Of a stretch of 64,000 nucleotides of DNA, positions 33,211 to 42,528 are shown piece by piece. Positions within the stretch are counted from its first letter, which is position 1. Each line of letters begins with the position of its first letter. The DNA lies in NCBI RefSeq assembly GCF_900142645.1, contig NZ_FRBP01000010.1, positions 1 to 64,000 on the forward strand, given 5' to 3'. This DNA is from Eubacterium callanderi. Lineage in GTDB: Bacteria; Bacillota; Clostridia; Eubacteriales; Eubacteriaceae. A program made the position numbers and the translations under genes. The notes under the pieces were generated by a model. The model was not told the origin of the DNA. It did no database searches and saw only the letters and a program-made list of their open reading frames with translations.

Positions 33211-34596
33211 TTAATAAAGCATTGGCCCGTCAAGCTCAGCAAAGAAAGCATTGAGCGTCTCCATTAAATCCATGGTACCATACATGATTTCATATTTATA
33301 ACGCCCCATGAGCGCCATAACATATGCGCCATAGCCATGCTTCAGCAGGGCCTAAAGCAGTCTCGGGGTCATCTCCATGGGGGTGGGCTGCAGCTGGCCG
33401 TATTTATTCATGCTCAAAAGCCCGGCCTCCTCAATAAAGTCCATCATTTCATCCAGCGCCCGGGCATTTTGTTCCGGCATTTCTCCCTGGGCACCGCTCA
33501 GATAGCCCACCGCCAGTGTCTCAAAGGCCGTCGGCGGAACAGGCTCCTGAGAATTTTGCTCAATCATGAGCTGGCTGGCTTCATCCAAAAGGCTCATACC
33601 AGCGGACTTCAGGTAAACCAGATGCATTAAGAGGTAAAAAAGGTAGTCGGCGCGCATCCGGGCAACAGTGTTGATCAGGATCGTATCTGTAGCATTTAAC
33701 TCAGGTATCATGGCCAGGATGGGCTCGTGAAGGGTGTTCAAACGTTTATAAAGGGTTACGGCGATCTCGCCGTTCAGGCTTTCATCGCCGGTTTTAAAGG
33801 CATCCTGCGCCACTGCCATTTCTTTAAAGGCCTTTTGCTTGAGGGATGGGTTTTCAAGCATCAGCTCTGCGCAGCGTCTCACATACTCGCCGTAAAAGGG
33901 CTGGGGCTTTTTGGGCATCTTCTGTTCAACTGCGCATTTGCGCATTTTCTGTTTTGAGTTCCGGGTGCCTTCGTTGTATATATCAAAGTACAGCTTCTTT
34001 TTATCCCCATAAATCTGCCACCAGCCAAACTCAAAACGCTCAAACTGGTCATACAGGTAGACATAGTTTATCTTATCAAGACTCAGAGGCTCATCCAGCA
34101 TCCTCCCCCAGCTCAAGCCAGCCTCTATTTCGCCAAACACCACATTGCAGTAAAAGTGATGAAACCCATCGGAAAGACAGCGGCCTAAAGGTCCGATATC
34201 CGTAATATTATAAGATTCTGTGTCAAAGTCCACACCGTCGTACAGGCAGCGGGTCATCAGGTCGTAGGTTTCCCGCACTACCTCAAATACCATGCCGTGC
34301 TCAACCTCGTCGGAGTCATCACCGTAATAGGATAGGGCATCCTGACGCATACTGTCAAAATCCAGCCTTTTGGAGGGCAGCAGCTCCATCAGCTCTTCCC
34401 ATGCCGCATCCCGTTCTGCAAATGCGCACTGGGTATCCCTGCACCGGGCAACCAGTCCGGCAAACTGCGGATCGCTCATGGCAAGCTTCATCTGTGTTTT
34501 AACGACGGGGCAGCGCTCCTCCTGTACCTCCAGAATATGGGCAGCAGTCTTCCTGATTTTATCCGATGCTTTCTTACTCAATTCAAACCTTATCAT
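33211..34596 (-). CDS. Unknown protein with an in-frame TAG codon
   Basis: The frame from the ATG at 34596 runs 414 codons to a TAG at 33352-33354. It then continues in the same frame for 46 well-formed codons (ALLKHGYGAYVMALMGRY... to ...ELDGPMLY) and ends at TAA at 33211. The start is set by GGAGAG upstream; a further ATG lies at 34608. The protein is soluble and helical with no recognised family. Either the TAG is read through (possibly as pyrrolysine) or a nonsense mutation has removed the last tenth. If it is a plain stop, the gene is 33352-34596. It has its own promoter at 34628. Confidence 0.55.
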
Positions 34597-34627
34597 ATTA
34601 CTCTCCATTTAATTATGTGGTACTTTC

Positions 34628-34656
34628 ATTATATTATGCTTTCTGTTAAAAGGCAA
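34628..34656 (-). promoter_or_regulatory. Promoter of the TAG-containing gene
   Basis: Minus strand TTGCCT, 17 bases, TATAAT, about 30 bases upstream of the start codon. Confidence 0.65.
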
Positions 34657-34671
34657 CGGTTTAATAAAATA

Positions 34672-34715
34672 AAGCGCTTTTCGCTCCAGAAGCTGGGGAG
34701 AAAGGCGCTTATAAA
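34672..34715 (-). terminator. Terminator of the encapsulin operon
   Basis: On the minus strand, AAGCGCCTTTCTCCCC pairs with GGAGCGAAAAGCGCTT (few mismatches) and is followed by a T-rich run, just after the encapsulin stop. Confidence 0.8.
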
Positions 34716-34722
34716 ATGACTT

Positions 34723-35532
34723 TTATTCAAATACGACGATGGCTTCACTGTTCTTAACGCGAAGCGCCGCGGTTTCAAGTATTCTGAAATAATGGTTCAG
34801 GTTAACCAGCTCTAAGTAGGCCGCGGCCAGATCCTGGCCGATTGCCAGATCCATGTACTGGGCTTCGGCGCAGACCAGAACGGCTTTTCCTGCCAGCGCG
34901 TTTGAACGGTAAACCCGTCCGTCCAGCAGGCTTTTAATACGGTCAATTTCCATGACGCCGGTTCCCGGCTGAATCCGCTGAAGCTTAAAATAAAGATCTG
35001 GCCCCATGATCAGGGCGAGACGGCCAAGCATATCCTTTTCGACCAGCATGGACGCGCCGGCGGCGATATTGGCAAAGGCATTCTGCCCTTCTGCCCAGTC
35101 GTCCATCTTAATGGTATTGCTGCCGGGTACGGTCAGCAGGCCGTCTACGCCCAGCGCTTTATTTCCAAAGAAAATCAGCTGATCCTCAGCCTTTGCGCTG
35201 GCCTGTGCCGCGCGGGCCGCTGCGGAAAGATCCACTGGCACGCCGGTTCTCTCGCTGGCTTCCAGGTCTCTCCAGAATAACGGAAAATCTTCGTACAGCT
35301 GTACCAGCTCCACAAATTTTCGTCCTGTGGTCTGCACCACACCGTCCTTAAAGCTTTCATCCTTGTCGCTGCTGTCAACTGCAACTGACTGGGCGCCTGG
35401 GCCAAGGGGGCCGTAAAGCGGCAGAAAGCGGCGGCCGACCAGATACTTCTTAAGTGTTTCGACAATGGTTGTATCAATCTGTTCCCAAAGGGCATCGCCA
35501 AAAGGCGCGGCTTCTCTTGATAAATAATCCAT
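34723..35532 (-). CDS. Family 1 encapsulin shell protein
   Basis: A 269-aa HK97-fold encapsulin (linocin M18-like). The start MDYLSREAAPFGDALWEQID matches the family N-terminus. 'VGRRFLPLYGPLGPG' and the end 'YFRILETAALRVKNSEAIVVFE' are family blocks. The length is normal for family 1. I chose the ATG at 35532 because GGAGGG lies five bases upstream. Sixty-copy or larger shells of this family enclose the cargo encoded just upstream, in the cytoplasm. Here the cargo is a ferritin-like protein, so the compartment is predicted to store iron and limit oxidative damage. Confidence 0.93.
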   Translation of the reverse strand: MDYLSREAAPFGDALWEQIDTTIVETLKKYLVGRRFLPLYGPLGPGAQSVAVDSSDKDESFKDGVVQTTGRKFVELVQLYEDFPLFWRDLEASERTGVPVDLSAAARAAQASAKAEDQLIFFGNKALGVDGLLTVPGSNTIKMDDWAEGQNAFANIAAGASMLVEKDMLGRLALIMGPDLYFKLQRIQPGTGVMEIDRIKSLLDGRVYRSNALAGKAVLVCAEAQYMDLAIGQDLAAAYLELVNLNHYFRILETAALRVKNSEAIVVFE

Positions 35533-35542
35533 ACGGTCCCTC

Positions 35543-35908
35543 CTAATCCTCAATCAGGCTGCCGACAGTCGGGCCTTCTGCTGTCTGGGCTTCACTGCTG
35601 CCCGATTCAATACCGAGCTCTTCCAGCATTTCGTGGACTTCCCCGGCGCCTTCCTCAAACAGCTCTGCCTCCACAGGGTCCAGATAACGCAGCAGCGTTG
35701 TCAGTTCACCCATATGGGCCTTTTCTTCATCACGGATGTCCTCTAACACCTTTTTAGCGACAGGATCGTCTGTCGCCTGCGCATGGGCATCGTATAAATA
35801 AATCGCTTCAAGCTCACCTGCTAAATCAAGGCGGATGGCTTGAGCCAGTTCCTTCTTAGTCATTTTTCGTTCCACATTTGCTGCAAATGGATCTCCAAAA
35901 GATGGCAT
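35543..35908 (-). CDS. Encapsulated ferritin-like cargo (EncFtn)
   Basis: A 121-aa protein with a two-helix encapsulated-ferritin domain. Candidate ferroxidase residues are Glu32, Tyr39, Glu62 and His65, with Glu61 and Glu68 nearby ('GELEAIYLYDAH' and 'IRDEEKAHMGEL'). These positions agree with the known EncFtn metal site. Residues 80-110 are an acidic linker, and the C-terminus 'PTVGSLIED' is a typical cargo-loading peptide that binds the inner shell wall. It lies 10 bases upstream of the encapsulin start. The enzyme would oxidise Fe(II) and mineralise it inside the shell. Confidence 0.92.
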   Translation of the reverse strand: MPSFGDPFAANVERKMTKKELAQAIRLDLAGELEAIYLYDAHAQATDDPVAKKVLEDIRDEEKAHMGELTTLLRYLDPVEAELFEEGAGEVHEMLEELGIESGSSEAQTAEGPTVGSLIED

Positions 35909-35949
35909 AAAAATTCAACTCCCTTCTAAATTTTTTATACTTTAGAATC

Positions 35950-35957
35950 ATTATAAC
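35950..35957 (-). promoter_or_regulatory. Extended -10 of the encapsulin operon
   Basis: Minus strand TGTTATAAT about 42 bases before the ferritin-like start. The -35 is not clear. Confidence 0.5.
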
Positions 35958-36020
35958 ATACTGCGCAGCAAAAAGACAGTTAAATTTAGCTAACTTAATG
36001 TTAATTTTAAGACAAACAAA

Positions 36021-36046
36021 AGACCCCTTCCGCTTGGAAGGGGTCT
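36021..36046 (-). terminator. Terminator after the UPF0182 gene
   Basis: A perfect 11-bp stem (AGACCCCTTCC / GGAAGGGGTCT) with a 4-base loop is followed by a T-run on the minus strand. Confidence 0.9.
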
Positions 36047-36055
36047 ATGTACTTT

Positions 36056-38830
36056 CTATTGCGGCTGTGAGGCACCTGTTGCCTGCTGCAGCTGGTTCAA
36101 TACGTCCTGAAGCTCATTGAGCTTGCTGCCATAACCTGCCCAGTCGCCTGATTTCTGGGCGTTCTGGGCTTCCTGGAACAGCTGGTTTGCCCGGATGGAG
36201 AGATCCGCTGCGCTTGTGGCAGAGCTGCTGTTCGGCGTCGCCGTGGAAACGGCGGTATTGGCCCCTGCCGGCGCTTCACCTGCATCGTAATTGAAAATCT
36301 GGCCGAGGGCCTGGTTCAGCGAGTCTGCCATGACAATCTCATTCTGATAGCTCACGATCACCTTTTTGACCTCTGGCAGGTTGTTCTCTCCTGCGCTGGC
36401 CTGTATATAAATCGGTTCAACATAGATGATGGCATCCTCGATGGGAATGGTCATCAGGTTACCGCGCAGCACTGTGGAGCCCTGCTGGCTCAGCAGTGTC
36501 AGCTGCGGGGATATGGTGGTATTCTGGTCGATCCGCTGCTCGATCTGCATGGGGCCGTAAACCAACTGCTGTTTCGGGAACTGGTACAGCAGCAGCTGTC
36601 CATAATCGTCCCCGTCCGATACCCCGGCCAGCCAGGCAATCATGTTGTCCTTGTTCCTGGGGGTAAAGGTTGTTGTCAGCATAAACTCAGTCTGCCGGTC
36701 CGGCAGCTTCATAATCGTATAGGACGAGTCAATGGGCACCTCCTCCTTGGATGCGCCAAAGAACTGGTTGGCGGTTTCCCACTGGTCCTCGCGGTTATAG
36801 AACACTTGAGGATTACTCATGTGGTAGGTTTTATAAATATCGGACTGAATGTCGAACAGGGTTTTGGAGTAACGGATGTGCTCCTTCAGGCCCTTGGGCA
36901 TCTCAGAAATATCTTTGACCAGCCCCGGAAAAATCTTGCTGTAAGTTTCAAGCACAGGCTCATCGTCTACCTTATAGAAGGTGACGTCACCATTGTAGGC
37001 GTCCACCACTACCTTCACCGGGTTTTTAATGTAATTCTTGCCAGTGGTTTTATCATAGGGCTGGGCGTATGGGTACTTGCTGCTGGTGGTAAAGCCATCC
37101 ACAATCCAGTACTGCTTGCCGTCCGCCAGCGCCATGTAGGGCTTGTTGTCATACTCTAAGAAGGGCGCAAGCTTGGATACACGGTCCATCACATTCCGAT
37201 TGATGAGAATTTTGCTGTCTGAGGTAATCTCACTGGTCAGCAGCATCTCAGGCGATCCGTAATACAGGGCAAAGGAAATCCGGTTGAGCAGCGACAGCTT
37301 AATACCGCCGGTGCCTTCGTAATAGTTTTCCTTATTGTTGTCCCCTTCCGGATAGTCAAATTCTGGATTGGCCGCGTTGGTGACCACATATTTGTAATCC
37401 CCCTCGCCAAAATAAACCCTTGGCTGTTCGATTTCAAGGCTCTGGGTATCCGTCACTGGCGGAATATCCTTGACGATAAGCTCTGGCTGCCCCACAGAAT
37501 TGGTTTTATTCACTGGCGACATGGCAACACCGAAGCCGTGGGTATATTTCAGATGCTGATTCACCCAGGTCTTAGCATCATCCGGCAGAGCCGAATTTTC
37601 CATTTCACGCGTTCCCAAAAATACCTGGGTATATTTGCCGTCAACAAAATAACGGTCCACATCCACATCGTAGAACTTATAATAGTTTCGGATCCCCTGC
37701 AGCGAATTGTACATGTCCTTGGTTGGTTTCTGGTCATTGATGGGGATATTGCTGATGGTCGCTTCATTTTCCTGAATATCCCGGGCTGTAATGTCCTGGG
37801 TCGGTGAAAAATCCTTGATGGTCACTTTGTCCAGGCCATAGGCCTTTTGCGTGCTGGCGATATTCTTTTCAATGTAAGGTGCTTCCTTGGTATACTGGTT
37901 TGGCACCACCGACAGGTATTCGTAAGCTGCCTGTCCCACGCCGCCCAGCAGGGCCACGGCAATCAGGAGTACCGGACCGGCTGCCATCATCTTGTAATTT
38001 TTGCGGAAGCCCGCAAGCACAGAGGTAACGGCCAGAACCAGACACAGGGCGATCTTCACATAAAGCACCTTCATGCCAATGGTGATGTCCGAAGCGCCTG
38101 CACCATAGACCATTCCCGTTCCACCATAGAGCATTTCATAACGGCCGATAAAGCTGCTGAAAGCCAGAAGCAGAAAAAATATTCCCAGGAATACGCCAAT
38201 CTGCTTGGAGGCCAGGGTCAGGAAGGTGGTAAAAATATCCTTGGCGCCGCTTTTAAAATCGTCCATGCTCTGGGCTGTCTGAATCCGAAAGTCCTTTTCG
38301 CGGTACATAACAAAAACAGTATACAAAAGCGTCAGAATGACCATGCCAAAAAAGCAGGTCATAACCACACCGTAAGCGCCCTTCAATAACGGCAGCGTAA
38401 AGAAATAAAAGGACAGATCCTTTCCAAACAGCGGATCTGTCGTGCCAAAATCCGTGGCATTGGTAAACTGAAGGATTTCAGACCAGAGGCTGTTGGCAAT
38501 AAAACCGGTAATCACAGCAGCTGCCACCACTGACAGCACTGCACCGATGGTTTTTTCCCGTTTTGTTCGCACTGCCTGGGTAATACCCAGATAACGTTCC
38601 GAAATCTTTTTTAAGAATTTCAGGTAGAAGAAGAGCAGGACCAGCAGCACCACAAATACCGGTGTACCGATCTGCACCTTCGTGACCAGCTCCTTAAAAA
38701 AAACGTTGAGATAACCCATTTCACTAAACCAGAGATAGTCTACGTAAAAATGGTTGAGGGACAAAAGAATCGCGAGAACGACCACCACGGCCACCACGAC
38801 TGTCCAGAAGGCTTTTTTTCCTTTTTTCAT
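36056..38830 (-). CDS. UPF0182 membrane protein
   Basis: A 924-aa protein of the UPF0182 (COG1615) family. About seven hydrophobic segments lie in the first 310 residues. A large extracytoplasmic domain follows, with family blocks such as 'YDNKPYMALADGKQYWIVDGFTTSS' (split here by type) and 'YGPMQIEQRIDQ'. The C-terminus is a low-complexity Ser/Ala segment and a short helix (QKSGDWAGYGSKLNELQDVL). Function is not established for the family. It is probably transcribed alone. Confidence 0.88.
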   Translation of the reverse strand: MKKGKKAFWTVVVAVVVVLAILLSLNHFYVDYLWFSEMGYLNVFFKELVTKVQIGTPVFVVLLVLLFFYLKFLKKISERYLGITQAVRTKREKTIGAVLSVVAAAVITGFIANSLWSEILQFTNATDFGTTDPLFGKDLSFYFFTLPLLKGAYGVVMTCFFGMVILTLLYTVFVMYREKDFRIQTAQSMDDFKSGAKDIFTTFLTLASKQIGVFLGIFFLLLAFSSFIGRYEMLYGGTGMVYGAGASDITIGMKVLYVKIALCLVLAVTSVLAGFRKNYKMMAAGPVLLIAVALLGGVGQAAYEYLSVVPNQYTKEAPYIEKNIASTQKAYGLDKVTIKDFSPTQDITARDIQENEATISNIPINDQKPTKDMYNSLQGIRNYYKFYDVDVDRYFVDGKYTQVFLGTREMENSALPDDAKTWVNQHLKYTHGFGVAMSPVNKTNSVGQPELIVKDIPPVTDTQSLEIEQPRVYFGEGDYKYVVTNAANPEFDYPEGDNNKENYYEGTGGIKLSLLNRISFALYYGSPEMLLTSEITSDSKILINRNVMDRVSKLAPFLEYDNKPYMALADGKQYWIVDGFTTSSKYPYAQPYDKTTGKNYIKNPVKVVVDAYNGDVTFYKVDDEPVLETYSKIFPGLVKDISEMPKGLKEHIRYSKTLFDIQSDIYKTYHMSNPQVFYNREDQWETANQFFGASKEEVPIDSSYTIMKLPDRQTEFMLTTTFTPRNKDNMIAWLAGVSDGDDYGQLLLYQFPKQQLVYGPMQIEQRIDQNTTISPQLTLLSQQGSTVLRGNLMTIPIEDAIIYVEPIYIQASAGENNLPEVKKVIVSYQNEIVMADSLNQALGQIFNYDAGEAPAGANTAVSTATPNSSSATSAADLSIRANQLFQEAQNAQKSGDWAGYGSKLNELQDVLNQLQQATGASQPQ

Positions 38831-38930
38831 TTTCCTTTTCCTTTAAATATAGAAGTTGTAGGATATTATACCACAGATTGCGTACATCCACGGCCATCTT
38901 AACGAAATCTTTATGCTATGCTTAATGGAT

Positions 38931-40301
38931 TTAAGCTGTTTTGGCTGGTCTCGGGATAATCTTCCTTATCTTTACAGCAAACACAGCCACTGTCGATACC
39001 ACCGCGATAAAATCCGCAATGGGCTGTGCCAGAAAAACCCCGGTCATTCCAAGGCCTGTCACCCGGGGGATAATCAAAATCAGTGGAATCAGTAGAATCA
39101 GTTTTCGCAGCATGGCCAGAAAGACCGAAACCTTAGCCTGTCCCAACGACAGGAAGGTTTGCTGGCATCCGGTCTGCAATCCCATAATACCAAGGCACAT
39201 CATAAAAATACGGATCGCCCAGACCGTCAGGCTGGAGAGCTGCGGGTCGGTTGTAAAGATGGCGATGACCACCTCTGGAAAAAATTCCACAATGGCCCAG
39301 ATTACCATGGACAGCGTAAAGCTGGCCGCAATCATCAAATGGTAGGCCTTGCGCACACGATCGTAGTTTCTGGCTCCATAATTATAGGAAATAATGGGCT
39401 GCCCACCCTGGGTCAGTCCCATGAGCGGCATGAGTCCCAGTTGCGAAATACTGCCGATTATGGTCATAGCGCCCACAGCCAGGTCTCCGCCGTAAAACTG
39501 AAGCGAGGCATTCAGGGTAATGTTAAGCAGGCTCTCGGTGGACTGCATGATAAAAGGCGATATGCCAAGGGAAATAATCCCCACCACATACTCTTTTTTA
39601 AGACGCATTCTGGAAGGCTTAATTTTGATGGTGGTTTTTTTGCCCATCAAAAACCGACAGACCCAGATAGCCGAAACAGCCTGTGAAAGAATGGTTGCCA
39701 GTGCGGCGCCCCGGACGCCCATGCCAAACACAAAAATAAAAACCGGATCCAGGATAATATTCAGTACTGCGCCGATAAGTACAGTCAGCATACCGGTTTT
39801 CGCAAAGCCCTGTGTATTGATAAAGGAGTTTAAGCCTAAGGTCGCCATCACAAAAATGGTCCCGCACAGATAGATCGTCATATACTGAAGCGCATGCTCA
39901 ATGGTGTTTTCACTGGCGCCAAAGGCCATGAGCAGCGGCCGCTGGAAGATCAGAAAGAAAGCGGTAAGCACCACTGACAGAATGAGCAGCAGCGTTGCTG
40001 CGTTTCCCAGAATCCCCTCAGCGCTGTCCCGGTTCTTTTCTCCAAGATGAATGGCTGCCAGAGGCGCACCCCCCATTCCAATCATCGCCGCAAAGGCTGT
40101 AATCAGCATAATGATCGGAAAAGTAATGCCCACCCCGGTCAGGGCCATAGGCCCAACCCCTTCAATATGGCCGATATACATACGGTCAACAATGTTGTAA
40201 AGGGCATTGATAACCTGAGCCACAATGGCTGGCAGAGCCAGCTTGAACATCAGCCTGCCTACCGGCATAGTCCCCAGTTCCGTGTTTTTTTCATTGTCCA
40301 T
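38931..40301 (-). CDS. MATE-family efflux transporter
   Basis: A 456-aa inner-membrane protein with 12 predicted helices. The start 'LGTMPVGRLMFKLALPAIVAQVINALYNIVDRMYIGH' is characteristic of MATE transporters, which export drugs or metabolites using Na+ or H+ gradients. It is of normal length. It lies 20 bases downstream of the VanX-like gene in the same direction. The substrate is unknown. Confidence 0.92.
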   Translation of the reverse strand: MDNEKNTELGTMPVGRLMFKLALPAIVAQVINALYNIVDRMYIGHIEGVGPMALTGVGITFPIIMLITAFAAMIGMGGAPLAAIHLGEKNRDSAEGILGNAATLLLILSVVLTAFFLIFQRPLLMAFGASENTIEHALQYMTIYLCGTIFVMATLGLNSFINTQGFAKTGMLTVLIGAVLNIILDPVFIFVFGMGVRGAALATILSQAVSAIWVCRFLMGKKTTIKIKPSRMRLKKEYVVGIISLGISPFIMQSTESLLNITLNASLQFYGGDLAVGAMTIIGSISQLGLMPLMGLTQGGQPIISYNYGARNYDRVRKAYHLMIAASFTLSMVIWAIVEFFPEVVIAIFTTDPQLSSLTVWAIRIFMMCLGIMGLQTGCQQTFLSLGQAKVSVFLAMLRKLILLIPLILIIPRVTGLGMTGVFLAQPIADFIAVVSTVAVFAVKIRKIIPRPAKTA

Positions 40302-40322
40302 AATTTAATTTTCTACCTCTTA

Positions 40323-40952
40323 CTATTGAATTTCAAAATCGAAATAAGTGTTGGGATAGGGCTCGTTACCTAAAGTAAAGTGCCACCATTCCTGAAAAAA
40401 CGGCTCAAAACCGCAGGACAGCATCAGATATTTCAACATCATCCGGTTACGGCTCTGAATTGCCGTAAGATCCGTATAATTACTGTAAGAGCTTTCCTCA
40501 AAATAGTCGAAGAAGCCCCCCATGTCCAGTTCCTGTCCATTGCGCATATCCACCACCGTCAAGTCCACTGTGCTGCCCCTTGTATGGGTTGAACGGGCAG
40601 CGATAAAGCCTTCGTCAAAAACCTCTGCCCTGGTAAAATCCGGGTAATGGCGGGCCTTGGTTTCGCCGGTTTCCGGCCTGTCCTTCCACCTCAAAAAATG
40701 TTCTACAGCTCTCTGAGGCCGGTATCCGTCATACACCCTCAGGCAGTAGCCCTTGGTCATCAGCTTGCTCTGGGCTGCCTTCAACGCATCAGCCGTCTCC
40801 CTGGTTACCAGGATAATAGGAGCATTGTAGCCTTCGATCCGTTCGCCGACAAAGTTATCCCCAGAATAATACTTTACATCTGTTTCAATGGTTGGTATAT
40901 AATCCGCTACATCCACAAAATTGTCTGGACGCACTGTTACGAGTTCATGCAT
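40323..40952 (-). CDS. D-alanyl-D-alanine dipeptidase (VanX-like)
   Basis: A 209-aa zinc dipeptidase of the M15D/VanX type. Motifs seen are 'YDGYRP' near 93-98, zinc ligands in 'STHTRGSTVDLTV' (SxHxxGxxxD) and 'EWWHF' near the end. The family hydrolyses D-Ala-D-Ala in peptidoglycan recycling or, in vancomycin clusters, in resistance. No vanH or vanA is nearby, so a recycling role is likelier. It ends with tandem TAG-TAA stops and is followed closely by the MATE gene. Confidence 0.88.
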   Translation of the reverse strand: MHELVTVRPDNFVDVADYIPTIETDVKYYSGDNFVGERIEGYNAPIILVTRETADALKAAQSKLMTKGYCLRVYDGYRPQRAVEHFLRWKDRPETGETKARHYPDFTRAEVFDEGFIAARSTHTRGSTVDLTVVDMRNGQELDMGGFFDYFEESSYSNYTDLTAIQSRNRMMLKYLMLSCGFEPFFQEWWHFTLGNEPYPNTYFDFEIQ

Positions 40953-41096
40953 AATTTATTCCTTATTTTTCAGAAGTTTAATGTTTTGAGCACACATCCC
41001 ACATCGTTTAATTGTACCCGATTTAAAGCATTTTGAAAAGGGGGTTCCTCTATTGTCTTAGATGACTTTATTTCTCTTTTTTACAACGCGCACTAA

Positions 41097-41120
41097 AAAG
41101 GAGCCCTGAAGGACTCCTGA
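41097..41120 (-). terminator. Terminator after the amidohydrolase gene
   Basis: On the minus strand GGAGTCC pairs with GGGCTCC (one G-T pair) around a short loop, followed by TTTTTA. Confidence 0.75.
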
Positions 41121-41128
41121 ATTTGTTA

Positions 41129-42013
41129 TCATTTTTTAAATTGCGCTTCATCCAGTTCCAGAACCCTGCAGCCATTTGTAAACACCTCGGCCTTTGTCAG
41201 CCCGCAGTCTGTCAGATAGCTCAGTTCTTCTCTGGACGCCAGTCCATGTATCACAAGCGACGCGCCGGCGTCACTGCCCAGGGCAATGGTTACGCCAGCC
41301 TCGTGGGCCTTTTTCACCTGAAGCTTATGCCCGGTAAAATAGCGCTGTGAAACCTCCCGGTATCGGGAAAGCGGATGGCTTTTATCGCAGCCTGCTATAT
41401 TGGCAAAAGGCGCCAGTGTCGGTACCCAGACAATATCTTTTTCTTTCATAGCTGCGATGCAGTCTGCATCAATGCAATATCCATGTTCAATGCTGTCTGC
41501 CCCAGCTTCGATGGCCATCATAATGCCCTTCGGCGTATTGACATGCACCATCGTCCGCAGTCCGGCGTCATGGGCCCGGTCAATCAGATAGCGGAGCTCC
41601 TCATCTGTGAATTCCAGACTGCCAGCCTCTCCAAAATGATCAAAGCTCATAATTCCTGACTGAATAATCTTAATAAAATCAGGCTTACGTTTGAGCAGCT
41701 GATCCATTTTTTTACGGCAGGATTCAAAATCGGTAATGGCTTCTCCCAAAAAATCTCCGTAGTGACCTGTTTTATACAGGGCCACCAGCGGTGTTCTGAA
41801 GATAATACCAGCATCCTCAGCGATTGGCTTAAAAGCAGTGCCCGCGCCATAAGCGTCACCGCCGTCACGCAGCGCTTTGACATTGTGCTTGCGGTACCGC
41901 GCTGCCAGTGACAAAAACCAGCCTTCTCGCTCCGGTGTATCCTCAGACATCAATCCTTTTTTCAGTTTGCCAAAACCACTTAAAGCGCAATGGATATGAC
42001 AATCAATGACCAT
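41129..42013 (-). CDS. Metal-dependent amidohydrolase
   Basis: A 294-aa TIM-barrel amidohydrolase. Metal-binding motifs are DCHIH (residues 4-8), 'HVNTPKG', 'SIEHGYCID' and 'ALGSDAGAS'. It resembles the imidazolonepropionase-like/prolidase group, but the substrate cannot be told. It follows gcvH by 13 bases and probably shares its promoter. A metabolic link to the lipoyl protein is not evident. Confidence 0.8.
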   Translation of the reverse strand: MVIDCHIHCALSGFGKLKKGLMSEDTPEREGWFLSLAARYRKHNVKALRDGGDAYGAGTAFKPIAEDAGIIFRTPLVALYKTGHYGDFLGEAITDFESCRKKMDQLLKRKPDFIKIIQSGIMSFDHFGEAGSLEFTDEELRYLIDRAHDAGLRTMVHVNTPKGIMMAIEAGADSIEHGYCIDADCIAAMKEKDIVWVPTLAPFANIAGCDKSHPLSRYREVSQRYFTGHKLQVKKAHEAGVTIALGSDAGASLVIHGLASREELSYLTDCGLTKAEVFTNGCRVLELDEAQFKK

Positions 42014-42026
42014 TTAAAGAAAAACC

Positions 42027-42407
42027 TTATTCAGCAATTGCTGCTTCGTATTCAGCTGCATCTACCAAGTCTTCAATACCTTCGTCATCTGTGATCTGAA
42101 CCTTAACAATCCAGTTTGCATAAGCATCCTCATTAATCGCTTCTGGTTCGTCATCTAAATCCTGATTGGATTCCAGAACCTTAAAAGCGAATGGCGCTTC
42201 CAGCGGAGAGGCTTTCTTTCCGGATTCAACAACTGAGAATTCATCCCCACGTTCAAATTCGTCGTCTTCATCTGCAAGCTCTACGAATAAGATATCACCC
42301 ATTTTATCCTGTGCGAAATCCGTAATACCAATGGTTGCTACATTATCATCAACTGCAATCCAAAGATGTTGTTCCTTATCGTATTTTAATTCCTGTGGTA
42401 CGTTCAT
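42027..42407 (-). CDS. gcvH: GcvH-like lipoyl protein
   Basis: A 126-aa glycine cleavage H-protein homologue. The probable lipoylated residue is Lys64 in ESGKKASPLEAP, aligned with the usual ESVKAAS. The C-terminus is acidic. In the glycine cleavage system it shuttles an aminomethyl group between the P, T and L proteins. No gcvP or gcvT is present here. Its neighbour is a dihydrolipoamide dehydrogenase at the end of the Wood-Ljungdahl operon. It has its own promoter at 42444, so its level can be set separately. Confidence 0.85.
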   Translation of the reverse strand: MNVPQELKYDKEQHLWIAVDDNVATIGITDFAQDKMGDILFVELADEDDEFERGDEFSVVESGKKASPLEAPFAFKVLESNQDLDDEPEAINEDAYANWIVKVQITDDEGIEDLVDAAEYEAAIAE

Positions 42408-42443
42408 GGTTTTTTCTCCTTAAATATTGTATATTTTGACTTT

Positions 42444-42472
42444 AATATATCACGATAACGCCATGAGTTCAA
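42444..42472 (-). promoter_or_regulatory. Promoter of gcvH
   Basis: Minus strand TTGAAC, 17 bases, TATATT, between the lpdA terminator and gcvH. Confidence 0.6.
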
Positions 42473-42498
42473 GCTAAAAAAGAACTCTCTTTTAAAAA

Positions 42499-42522
42499 AG
42501 GCTCTCTTTTTGAGAGAGCCTC
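42499..42522 (-). terminator. Terminator after lpdA
   Basis: AGGCTCTC pairs with GAGAGCCT around a short loop, followed by a T-run on the minus strand, directly after the lpdA stop. It separates the Wood-Ljungdahl operon from gcvH. Confidence 0.85.
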
Positions 42523-42528
42523 ATTTAA

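Noticed and set aside
40323-40952. Vancomycin resistance cluster
   Set aside because: Only a VanX-like dipeptidase is present; no vanH, vanA/B or two-component genes are adjacent.
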